64,000 bases of DNA, from contig NZ_JAPEPI010000001.1 in NCBI RefSeq assembly GCF_026340305.1, positions 4,030,001-4,094,000 on the forward strand. Reading direction: 5' to 3'. Position 1 is the stretch's first letter. Every line of letters starts with the position of its first letter. Below the pieces are notes generated by a model, which worked only from the letters and a program-made list of their open reading frames with translations, ran no database searches and had not been told where the DNA came from. Source of the DNA: Streptomyces sp. NBC_01381 (GTDB taxonomy: Bacteria; Actinomycetota; Actinomycetes; Streptomycetales; Streptomycetaceae). The position numbers were made by a program, and so were the translations under genes. This document shows positions 9,052 through 16,257 of the stretch, piece after piece.

Positions 9052-9540
9052 TGTCCCCGCGGTGTGTACGGCCGATCGCGGCCCTTCGCCGTCTCCCGCG
9101 ACCTGCGCATCCGCCGCACTGACCTGGCTGTCTCTCCAAACGGCCCAGGTCAAACGGCTATTGACAGAACGCCGCCGTCGGCCGGTAGGTTCGGCCGGGT
9201 CCACCACAGGACGTCCGACCGGGGAACCTCCACGCAGCCGTCGAACGCCGCTGGGCCATGGGAGGTGTGCCGCACCGGCGCACCACCACTGGGAGCCAGG
9301 TCCAGCGCCCGTGCCACGGACGCGAGGGAACGTTCCACCGAGTCGGCGGGTGTGACCCGGGTGGGGCCCGGACGCTCAGTAGACAACGGCTCTCGGTCGA
9401 CCCGCAGCCAGCGGGCCCCAGGTCGGCCCGAAGGGTGCCGGGCCCCGATCCGCAGTACTCCGTTCATCTGCCCGTGCCGCCGTGGCCACTCCGGACGCGG
9501 CCACTATGGTGGTCCTCTGCGTACGAACGAAGGGGCAGTA
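9052..9540. other. 489-bp intergenic/leader region before ppm
   Basis: No convincing gene. It holds a 7-bp inverted repeat GACCTGG...CCAGGTC (9121-9127 and 9145-9151), a promoter (9161-9191) and then about 350 bp of leader. The ppm frame remains open upstream to 9064, and a minus-strand frame at 9150-9467 (105 codons, roughly three-quarters G/C at third positions by my count) has weaker codon bias than true neighbours. Confidence 0.5.
9161..9191 (+). promoter_or_regulatory. Vegetative-type promoter, long leader to ppm
   Basis: TTGACA (9161-9166, perfect -35) and TAGGTT (9186-9191) are separated by 19 bp. Transcription would begin near 9198 and leave about 340 nt of leader before the ppm GTG. 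Confidence 0.55.
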
Positions 9541-10332
9541 GTGAACGACGGCGGTGGGGTCTCCGAAACCGGTGACCAGGGGAGGCAGTTCGGCCCGCTC
9601 GGCATGGCCTTGGTGATCATTCCGACCTACAACGAGGCGGAGAACATCCAGTCCATCGTCGGCCGTGTCCGGGCCGCCGTGCCCGATGTGCACATCCTCG
9701 TCGCCGACGACAACAGCCCCGACGGCACCGGCAAGATCGCCGATGAGCTCGCGGTCGACGACGACCAGGTCCACGTACTGCACCGCAAGGGCAAGGAAGG
9801 CCTCGGCGCCGCCTACCTGGCGGGCTTCCGGTGGGGGCTCGACCACGACTACGGCGTGATCGTCGAGATGGATGCCGACGGCTCCCACCAGCCGGAGGAG
9901 CTGCCCCGGCTGCTCACCGCCCTCAAGGGCGCCGACCTGGTCCTCGGCTCGCGCTGGGTGCCCGGCGGACGCATCGTGAACTGGCCCAAGTACCGCGAGT
10001 TCATCTCCCGCGGCGGCAGCACCTACTCCCGGCTGATGCTCGACGTGCCGCTGCGCGACATCACCGGGGGCTATCGCGCGTTCCGCCGCGAGACCCTCGA
10101 AGGCATCGGCCTCGACGAGGTCGCGTCGCAGGGCTACTGCTTCCAGGTCGACCTGGCCCGCCGGGCCATCAAGGCCGGGTACCACGTCGTCGAGGTGCCG
10201 ATCACGTTCATCGAGCGCGAACACGGCGACAGCAAGATGAGCCAGGACATCGTCGCCGAGGCGCTCTGGCGCGTCACGGCGTGGGGCGTGGGCGAGCGCG
10301 TAGGCCGCGTCACGGGCCGCAAGCCCCGCTGA
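9541..10332 (+). CDS. ppm1: Polyprenol monophosphomannose synthase
   Basis: A 263-residue GT2 glycosyltransferase that transfers mannose from GDP-mannose to polyprenyl phosphate, giving the lipid-linked mannose donor used by membrane mannosyltransferases for protein O-mannosylation and lipoglycans. Start GTG 9541 has AAGGGG upstream. The GT-A motifs are clear: VIIPTYNEAENI at the N-terminus, VADDNSPDGTGKIAD, EMDADGSHQPEELPRLL with the metal-binding DxD, GSRWVPGGRIVNWP, and ITGGYRAFRRE. There is no C-terminal membrane domain and no apolipoprotein N-acyltransferase fusion as in M. tuberculosis Ppm1. In S. coelicolor this gene is needed for phage phiC31 infection and glycoprotein formation. Confidence 0.92.
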   Translation: MNDGGGVSETGDQGRQFGPLGMALVIIPTYNEAENIQSIVGRVRAAVPDVHILVADDNSPDGTGKIADELAVDDDQVHVLHRKGKEGLGAAYLAGFRWGLDHDYGVIVEMDADGSHQPEELPRLLTALKGADLVLGSRWVPGGRIVNWPKYREFISRGGSTYSRLMLDVPLRDITGGYRAFRRETLEGIGLDEVASQGYCFQVDLARRAIKAGYHVVEVPITFIEREHGDSKMSQDIVAEALWRVTAWGVGERVGRVTGRKPR

Positions 10333-10359
10333 GCCACTGAGTCACGCTGAGGCCCGCAC

Positions 10360-10378
10360 CGGCCCCCACAGGGGGCCG
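10360..10378 (+). terminator. ppm terminator hairpin
   Basis: CGGCCCCC (10360-10367), loop ACA, GGGGGCCG (10371-10378): an 8-bp perfect stem 27 bp after the ppm stop codon. Confidence 0.6.
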
Positions 10379-10449
10379 CGTGCCCCTGAGCGGCGCTTAT
10401 TGATCATCCCCTTATGCCGGACTGAACCGGGCCCAGGCACACTGGAGCC

Positions 10450-11025
10450 ATGACGACTGGCGTACCGCCCACCCGACCCGCCCGGCCCCGGCGCTCCCGC
10501 GTCCTGAGGTTCCTGCCGCTCGGCATCGCCGCGTGGCTGGTCCTGGAGATCTGGCTGCTGACCGTCGTGGCGGGCGCCGCCGGCGGGCTCACGGTCTTCC
10601 TGCTGCTCGTGGCCGGTGTGGTGCTCGGCGGCGTGGTCATCAAGCGCGCCGGACGCCGGGCCTTCCAGGAGCTCAGCGAGACCCTGCAACAGCAGCAGAG
10701 CGGCCTGACGCCCCCCACCGCCGAGCGGGGCGGCGGCAACGCCCTGACGATGCTGGGCGGGCTGCTGCTCATCCTGCCGGGGCTGATCTCCGACGCCCTG
10801 GGACTGGTTCTGCTGGTGCCGCCCGTCCAGAAGGCCGTGAGCCGTTTCGCGGAGCGGGCCATCGAGCGCAAGGTCCGCGAGGCCACCCCCGGCGGCCTCG
10901 GCGACGCCTTCCAGCAGGCGCGCATGCACCGCCCGGACGGCAAGGTCGTCCAGGGCGAGGTCATCAGGGACGACGAGCCGCCGACAAGGGGGCCGCGCCC
11001 GGACGACCCGCAGCTCCCGCACTGA
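10450..11025 (+). CDS. fxsA: FxsA family membrane protein
   Basis: A 191-residue protein of the FxsA family, named for E. coli FxsA, which alleviates phage T7 exclusion in F-plasmid cells; its role in Streptomyces is unknown. Hydrophobic segments at about residues 20-40 (FLPLGIAAWLVLEIWLLTVV) and 42-60 (GAAGGLTVFLLLVAGVVLGG) are followed by a cytoplasmic stretch, a third segment near 95-125 (LTMLGGLLLILPGLISDALG) and a polar tail. A -10-like CACACT (10438-10443) ends six bases before the ATG, suggesting a leaderless mRNA. It converges on rbpA with a very strong shared terminator. Confidence 0.88.
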   Translation: MTTGVPPTRPARPRRSRVLRFLPLGIAAWLVLEIWLLTVVAGAAGGLTVFLLLVAGVVLGGVVIKRAGRRAFQELSETLQQQQSGLTPPTAERGGGNALTMLGGLLLILPGLISDALGLVLLVPPVQKAVSRFAERAIERKVREATPGGLGDAFQQARMHRPDGKVVQGEVIRDDEPPTRGPRPDDPQLPH

Positions 11026-11042
11026 GCCCGCGGACGGGCACG

Positions 11043-11089
11043 CATACGAAGGCCGGGGCCCTGCTGAGCAGGGCCCCGGCCTTCGTATG
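11043..11089. terminator. Very strong bidirectional terminator (22-bp perfect stem)
   Basis: 11043-11064 and 11068-11089 are perfect inverted complements (CATACGAAGGCCGGGG... outward) around the 3-nt loop TGA. It lies between convergent fxsA and rbpA. Confidence 0.92.
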
Positions 11090-11111
11090 TGCGGTGTTGT
11101 TCAGTTCGCCG

Positions 11112-11486
11112 TCAGGCGGACTTGCGGCTGTCCCGCGGGTGCACCGCGATGTTCATGGCTCCTGACCGGAGCACCGCGAGGCGCTCCTCCAGGACCTCCT
11201 CGAGTTCCTCTCGAGTACGGCGCTCCATGAGCATGTCCCAGTGCGTACGCGCAGGCTTCCCCTTCTTCTCCTCAGGTCCATCGCCGTCAACAAGGAGTGC
11301 CTGGGCCCCGCAGACCTTGCACTCCCACTCCGGCGGGATTTCCGCCTCTACCGAGAAGGGCATCTCAAATCGATGCCCGTTCTGGCATGCGTACTCCACG
11401 GCCTGGCGCGGAGCCAAGTCGATGCCGCGGTCGGTCTCGTAGCTGGTCACCACGAGGCGCGTGCCGCGAAGAGCTCGCTCACTCAT
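11112..11486 (-). CDS. rbpA: RNA polymerase-binding protein RbpA
   Basis: A 124-residue actinobacterial transcription factor that binds RNA polymerase and the group 1/2 sigma factors (HrdB), stabilises open complexes and affects rifampicin sensitivity. The zinc-binding set is Cys34, His38, Cys56 and Cys59 in ACQNGHRF and ECKVCGAQ. The C-terminal sigma-interacting part, KPARTHWDMLMERRTREELE then VLEERLAVLRSG, is intact. The start ATG 11486 has GGGAGG upstream. The promoter matches the sigma-R consensus exactly (11548-11573), as known for S. coelicolor rbpA, so it should be induced by thiol-oxidative stress. Confidence 0.98.
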   Translation of the reverse strand: MSERALRGTRLVVTSYETDRGIDLAPRQAVEYACQNGHRFEMPFSVEAEIPPEWECKVCGAQALLVDGDGPEEKKGKPARTHWDMLMERRTREELEEVLEERLAVLRSGAMNIAVHPRDSRKSA

Positions 11487-11547
11487 GAATCGTGCCTCCC
11501 GGGCTTGTCGCCCACAGGACAGGTGTCGCTGTCGTCGTCATCCGGTC

Positions 11548-11573
11548 AACGTCCGGTCGGCGGTAAAGATTCC
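11548..11573 (-). promoter_or_regulatory. Sigma-R promoter of rbpA (GGAAT-N18-GTT)
   Basis: On the minus strand GGAAT (11569-11573) is followed after exactly 18 bases by GTT (11548-11550), the SigR consensus, 62 bp upstream of the rbpA start. Confidence 0.85.
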
Positions 11574-11742
11574 CGTTCAGGGTCATGCGTCGCCGTCGTA
11601 TGCCGCCCCTTGTTGTACCCACCAGCGCCCGGTTTGTCACATCTAGTCAAAGATGTCACCCAGCGTTTCTGAATGCTCATCGCGCAGTAACGGTCCGCCT
11701 GGTAGGCCAAACGCGTACACTACCGCCCTTTGGCTTCAGTTG

Positions 11743-13095
11743 CTAAATCCTGTCGGGTACGGGATTTCCCGCGTCGCGCACCGCACGCCGTACGGGCACC
11801 TGCGCGAGCAGCACGAAACCGATCACGAAGAAGGCCACCAGCGAGATGATCGCGTCCCGATAGCTCCCCGTGAGCTGGAACGTCAGGCCGAACACCAGGG
11901 GCCCCAGCCAGGCCATGCCGCGATCGCTGATCTCGTACGCGGAGAAGTACTCGGCCTCCTTGCCCGCAGGAACCAGATGCGAGAACAGGGACCGCGAGAG
12001 GGCCTGGGTGCCGCCGAGCACCAGACCGATCCCCGCGGCGAGCACGAAGAACCACACCGGCGCCCCCGAGGGCAGGAAATACCCGGCGCCGATCGTCACC
12101 GTCCACGCGACCAGCGAGCCCAGGATCGTGCGCTTGGCCCCGTACGTACGGGCGAGCCGCCCCATGCCGAGCGCGCCCGCCACCGCGAGCAGCTGCACCA
12201 GCAGGACCGCCACGATCAGCGTCGACTGGCCGAGGCCCAGCTCCTCCGAGCCGTACACGGACGCCTGGGAGATCACCGTCTGCACGCCGTCGTTGTAGAC
12301 GAGGTACGCCAGGAGGAAGGCGAGGGTGTGCGGGTGGCGGCGCATGTCGCGCACGGTCGACGCCAGCTGCCGCCAGCCGCGTCCCGCCGTCTCCGAAGGC
12401 GGAGCCTTGCGGTCGCGCAGCCTTCGTAGCGGTACGAGCGTGAACGCGCCCCACCACACACCCGCCGACGCCAGACAGATGCGCACGGCCGTCGCCTCGG
12501 AGACACCGAAGGTGTCATGCGCCAGGAACAGGACCAGATTCGCCACCAGGACGAGCGCGCCCGACGCGTAGCCGAACGCCCAGCCGCGCGAGGAGACGGC
12601 GTCGCGCTCCTCAGGTGTCGCGATCTGCGGCAGGTAGGAGTTGTAGAGCACCATCGACACCGCGAGCGACGCATTCGCGACGACCAGTAGGAAACCGCCG
12701 AGCAGATAGCGGTCGCCGTCCAGGAAGAACATCCCCGCCGTCGCCCCGGCCCCCAGATAGGCCGCTGCCGCCAGGAGCGGCTTCTTGCGGCCCGAACGGT
12801 CGGCCGCGGCGCCCGCCAGCGGCATCACGAAGATCGAGACGAGCACCGACGCCGAGACCGTGTACGCGAAGAACGACCCGGCGCTGACCGGGACGCCCAG
12901 CGGATGGACGTACCCGTCCGCGTCCGCGACCGTCTTGGCGATCTCCGTCAGATAGGGGCCGAGGAACACTGTCAGGACGCTCGTCGAGTAGACGGAACAG
13001 GCCCAGTCGTAGACGTACCAGCCGCGCTGTTCGCGCCGCCGCCCTGCGGCCTCCTCGTCGGCCGTCCGCTCTGCCCGCACGGTGTCGCTGCCCAC
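11743..13095 (-). CDS. MFS transporter, UMF1/Atg22-like family
   Basis: A 450-residue major facilitator with about twelve hydrophobic segments. The N-terminal RGWYVYDWACSVYSTSVLTVF is the hallmark of the UMF1/Atg22-like branch, whose yeast relative exports amino acids from the vacuole. The loop 2-3 region carries AGAAADRSGRKKPLLAA (MFS GxxxDRxGRK motif), and LYNSYLPQIATPEERDAVSS is the second family motif. The N-terminal 25 residues are charged and cytoplasmic. The substrate is not predictable. Upstream and in the same direction are the GDPD and YczE-like genes (48-bp gap), possibly one transcription unit. Confidence 0.88.
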   Translation of the reverse strand: MGSDTVRAERTADEEAAGRRREQRGWYVYDWACSVYSTSVLTVFLGPYLTEIAKTVADADGYVHPLGVPVSAGSFFAYTVSASVLVSIFVMPLAGAAADRSGRKKPLLAAAAYLGAGATAGMFFLDGDRYLLGGFLLVVANASLAVSMVLYNSYLPQIATPEERDAVSSRGWAFGYASGALVLVANLVLFLAHDTFGVSEATAVRICLASAGVWWGAFTLVPLRRLRDRKAPPSETAGRGWRQLASTVRDMRRHPHTLAFLLAYLVYNDGVQTVISQASVYGSEELGLGQSTLIVAVLLVQLLAVAGALGMGRLARTYGAKRTILGSLVAWTVTIGAGYFLPSGAPVWFFVLAAGIGLVLGGTQALSRSLFSHLVPAGKEAEYFSAYEISDRGMAWLGPLVFGLTFQLTGSYRDAIISLVAFFVIGFVLLAQVPVRRAVRDAGNPVPDRI

Positions 13096-13143
13096 CCGTG
13101 CCCCCTCGCTGTTCCCCGTGGTCCGCTGCCCCCGCCAAGGCGG

Positions 13144-13911
13144 TCAGGCCCAGGTGCCCCGGTCCTTCAGCACCTCGCGCAGCGTCTCGATGTGATCGGA
13201 AATGATGCCATCCACTCCGAGGTCGAGAAGGGCCGTCATACGGTCCGCGTCATTGACCGTCCAGACATGGACCTGCAGCCCGCGCGCGTGGGCCGCGCGC
13301 ACGAAGCGGCGGTCGACCACCCGGATCCCGCCGTGCGTCTCGGGCACCTGCGCGCACACTGCGGAACGGCGCACCGCGGCCGGTACGCCGTAGGAACGCA
13401 GCCGGAGCGCCGCCACACCCCGCGTCCCGTACGAGGTGGCCAGGCGCGGCCCCGCAAGGCGCTGCGCCCTGGCCACCCGGGCCTCCGAGAACGAGCCCAC
13501 GCACACACGGTCCCAGGCATCCGTACGGCGCAGCAGATCCAGCAGCGGGAGCAGGGCGGGCTCGGCCTTGACGTCCACGTTCCAGCGGACGTCCGGGAAC
13601 GACTCCAGGAGCTCTTCGAAGAGGGGCACCGGCTCACTGCCCGCCACGCGCGCGTGGCGCACGTCCTCCCAGGGAAGGTCGGCGATCCGGCCGACCCCGT
13701 CCGTCACCCGGTCCAGCGTCGCGTCGTGGAAGGCGACGAGCCTGCCGTCCGACGTGGCGTGCACGTCCGTCTCGATGTAGCGGTAGCCCAGGCCGACGGC
13801 GCGCCGGAACGCGGCCGTGGTGTTCTCCAGGCCGTCGGCCGCCCCGCCGCGGTGGGCGAAGGCGAGCGGGCCCGGATGGTCGAGATAGGGATGGGGTACG
13901 TGCTGGGTCAC
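13144..13911 (-). CDS. Glycerophosphodiester phosphodiesterase
   Basis: A 255-residue GDPD-family TIM barrel that hydrolyses glycerophosphodiesters to glycerol-3-phosphate and an alcohol. Near the N-terminus LAFAHRGGAADGLENT carries the catalytic HRG and E-N, and YIETDVHATSDGRLVAFHDA supplies the metal ligands E-x-D and the second catalytic His. Late motifs are WNVDVKAEPALLP and the C-terminal VHVWTVNDADRM and VDGIISDH. No signal peptide is present, so it is cytoplasmic. It overlaps the YczE-like gene by four bases (ATGA) and is translationally coupled to it. Confidence 0.93.
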   Translation of the reverse strand: MTQHVPHPYLDHPGPLAFAHRGGAADGLENTTAAFRRAVGLGYRYIETDVHATSDGRLVAFHDATLDRVTDGVGRIADLPWEDVRHARVAGSEPVPLFEELLESFPDVRWNVDVKAEPALLPLLDLLRRTDAWDRVCVGSFSEARVARAQRLAGPRLATSYGTRGVAALRLRSYGVPAAVRRSAVCAQVPETHGGIRVVDRRFVRAAHARGLQVHVWTVNDADRMTALLDLGVDGIISDHIETLREVLKDRGTWA

Positions 13912-14582
13912 CGCTGCAGTATCGCCTGCTCCGGTTGACCGCCGGCAGCCACCACGTCACTCCCGGATGGAGCAGGGACGGCGAAGAAGCGCAGGAAGAA
14001 CTGGGCGAGCGGCCCGATCGCCAGCGCGTACAGGATCGTCCCCACACCCACCGTGCCGCCCAGCGCGAAGCCGGTCGCCACCACCGCCACCTCGATCAGC
14101 GTCCGCATCAGCCGGATCGAGCGGCCCGTGCGCTGATGCAGGCCCGTCATCAGACCGTCCCGCGGCCCCGGCCCGAACCTGGCCGAGATGTAGAGCCCGG
14201 TCGCCACACCGTTCAGGACGATGCCCGCCACCAGGAGCGGGACACGGGCGGCGAGCGCGTGCGCGTCCGGCAACAGCGCGAGGGTGCCGTCCATCGCCAG
14301 GCCCACGACGAAGACGTTGGACACCGTGCCCAGACCGGGACGCTGCCTCAGCGGGATCCACAGCAGCAGCACGGCCGCGCCCACGAAGATCGAGACGACG
14401 CCGATGGACATCCCGGTCAGCTCGGCCAGACCCTGGTGCAGCACGTTCCACGGCTCGAGGCCGAGCCCGGACTCCACGAGGAGCGCGGAGCTCGCCCCGT
14501 ACAGCGCCAGGCCTACGTACAACTGGATCAGCCGGCGCGCCAGATGCGCCGTGGGCGTCGTCGTCGGCTTCGTCGTGGACAA
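13908..14582 (-). CDS. YczE/YitT-type integral membrane protein
   Basis: A 224-residue protein with five or six hydrophobic segments: LYVGLALYGASSALLVESGL, then LGLEPWNVLHQGLAELTGMS, IGVVSIFVGAAVLLLWIPL, VFVVGLAMDGTLALLP, VPLLVAGIVLNGVATGLYIS, and VGTILYALAIGPLAQFFLRF. The motif GLEPWNVLHQGL and FGPGPRDGLMTGL are typical of the YczE family. The family has no settled function; B. subtilis YczE is linked to lipopeptide export or regulation and is often adjacent to a MocR regulator, as here. It is divergent from the MocR gene with a 99-bp shared control region. Confidence 0.85.
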   Translation of the reverse strand: MSTTKPTTTPTAHLARRLIQLYVGLALYGASSALLVESGLGLEPWNVLHQGLAELTGMSIGVVSIFVGAAVLLLWIPLRQRPGLGTVSNVFVVGLAMDGTLALLPDAHALAARVPLLVAGIVLNGVATGLYISARFGPGPRDGLMTGLHQRTGRSIRLMRTLIEVAVVATGFALGGTVGVGTILYALAIGPLAQFFLRFFAVPAPSGSDVVAAGGQPEQAILQR

Positions 14583-14681
14583 GGATGCCCCCCGCTAGTG
14601 GTAGTGGCCTGACGCATGACACTCTGTGGCTTGTAAAGGGATGCCAACCATGGCCAATTCCAGGAAGGTGGACTGGGAATC

Positions 14682-16181
14682 ATGGCTCAGTGGACTTCGG
14701 CGGTGGGCGCCACACAGCTTGCCCGGCTGCTCACCTCTCAGCAGACCCGCCCCGCGGGCCCGGGCAGCCGCAGGCCGCCCGCCTACCGCGCCCTCGCCGA
14801 TGGCATCCGCATGCTCGTCCTCGAAGGCCGGGTCCCCGTCGCCGCCCGCCTGCCCGCCGAGCGCGAACTGGCCGTGTCGCTCTCCGTCAGCCGGACCACC
14901 GTCGCCGCCGCGTACGAGGCGCTGCGCACCGAAGGATTCCTGGAATCCCGCAGGGGAGCGGGCAGTTGGACTGCCGTCCCCGCCGGCAACCCGCTGCCCG
15001 CGCGCGGGCTCGAACCGCTGCCGCCCGAGGCACTCGGCTCGATGATCGACCTGGGCTGCGCGGCCCTGCCCGCACCCGAGCCCTGGCTCACCCGCTCCGT
15101 CCAGGGCGCCCTGGAGGAACTGCCTCCCTACGCGCACACCCACGGCGACTACCCGGCCGGCCTGCCCGAACTGCGCCAGATGCTCGCCGAGCGCTACACC
15201 GCGCGCGGCATCCCGACCATGCCCGAACAGATCATGGTCACCACCGGCGCGATGGGCGCCATCGACGCGATCTGCCACCTCTTCGCCCCGCGCGGCGAAC
15301 GCATCGCCGTCGAATCCCCGTCGTACGCCAACATCCTCCAGCTCATGCGCGAGACGGGGGCCCGTCTCGTCCCCGTTGCCATGGCCGATGGACTCGGCGG
15401 CTGGGACATGGACCGCTGGCGCCAGGTGCTGCGCGACGCGGCGCCCCGGCTCGCCTATGTGGTCGCCGACTTCCACAACCCCACCGGCGCCCTCGCCGAC
15501 GAGGACCAGCGGCGCCGACTCGTCGACGCGGCCCGCTCCTCCGGCACCGTCCTCGTCGTCGACGAGACGATGAGTGAACTGCAGCTCGACACGGACCTGC
15601 CGATGCCGCGCCCCGTCTGCGGATTCGACCCCGCGGGCTCGACCGTCATCACCGTCGGCTCGGCGAGCAAGGCCTTCTGGGCGGGCATGCGCATCGGCTG
15701 GGTGCGGGCCGCCCCCGATGTGATCCGCAGCCTGATCTCGGCCCGCGCGTACGCCGACATGGGCACCCCCGTCCTGGAACAGCTGGCCGTGAACTGGCTC
15801 CTGAACACCGGAGGTTGGGAGTCGGCCGTGGAAGTGCGCAGGGCCCAGGCGCGCGAGAACCGCGACGCCCTGGTCGCCGCCGTCCGCCGCGAACTGCCCG
15901 GCTGGGAGTTCGAGGTCCCGGCAGGTGGCCTCACCCTCTGGGTGCGCACCGGCGGCATCTCCGGCTCCCGCCTCGCCGAGGTCGGCGAACGCGTGGGGGT
16001 CAGGGTCCCGTCGGGGCCGCGCTTCGGAGTGGACGGCGCGTTCGAGGGGTATGTGCGGCTGCCGTTCACCGTGGGAGGCGCGGTGGCGGACGAGGCGGCG
16101 GCGCGACTGGCGGCGGCGGCTCGGTTGGTGGAGACGGGGGCGGGGGCCGGGGTGGAGACGCCTCGGGCGTTTGTGGCGTGA
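14682..16181 (+). CDS. MocR/PdxR family regulator (GntR DNA-binding domain fused to aminotransferase fold)
   Basis: A 499-residue fusion. Residues 35-105 form a GntR winged helix (YRALADGIRMLVLEGRVPV, LPAERELAVSLSVSRTTVA, AYEALRTEGFLESRRGAGSW). Residues 150-490 have a type I aminotransferase fold: TTGAMGAIDAICHLF, the PLP-stacking YVVADFHNPTGALA, and the Schiff-base lysine in VGSASKAFWAGMRIGW. MocR proteins use PLP or a PLP-amino-acid adduct as effector. The divergent YczE-type membrane gene is its likely target, since YczE-linked MocR regulators are a recognised subgroup. The 99-bp gap holds an imperfect repeat ATTCCAG...CTGGGAAT at about 14658-14681. Confidence 0.92.
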   Translation: MAQWTSAVGATQLARLLTSQQTRPAGPGSRRPPAYRALADGIRMLVLEGRVPVAARLPAERELAVSLSVSRTTVAAAYEALRTEGFLESRRGAGSWTAVPAGNPLPARGLEPLPPEALGSMIDLGCAALPAPEPWLTRSVQGALEELPPYAHTHGDYPAGLPELRQMLAERYTARGIPTMPEQIMVTTGAMGAIDAICHLFAPRGERIAVESPSYANILQLMRETGARLVPVAMADGLGGWDMDRWRQVLRDAAPRLAYVVADFHNPTGALADEDQRRRLVDAARSSGTVLVVDETMSELQLDTDLPMPRPVCGFDPAGSTVITVGSASKAFWAGMRIGWVRAAPDVIRSLISARAYADMGTPVLEQLAVNWLLNTGGWESAVEVRRAQARENRDALVAAVRRELPGWEFEVPAGGLTLWVRTGGISGSRLAEVGERVGVRVPSGPRFGVDGAFEGYVRLPFTVGGAVADEAAARLAAAARLVETGAGAGVETPRAFVA

Positions 16182-16212
16182 TGGCTGGCAGGTGGCGGGT
16201 GAGAGAAGACGG

Positions 16213-16250
16213 ATGACGGGTGACAGATTTCAGCATCTGTCACCCGTCAT
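16213..16250. terminator. Bidirectional terminator, 16-bp perfect stem
   Basis: ATGACGGGTGACAGAT (16213-16228), loop TTCAGC, and its exact complement (16235-16250), between the convergent mocR and FtsK-like genes. Confidence 0.9.
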
Positions 16251-16257
16251 TCGCTCT

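Noticed and set aside
9150..9467. 105-codon minus-strand frame before ppm
   Set aside because: Third-position G/C (about three-quarters by my count) is below true neighbours, there is no good ribosome site, and it lies across a plus-strand promoter. Kept only as an open question in the intergenic entry.
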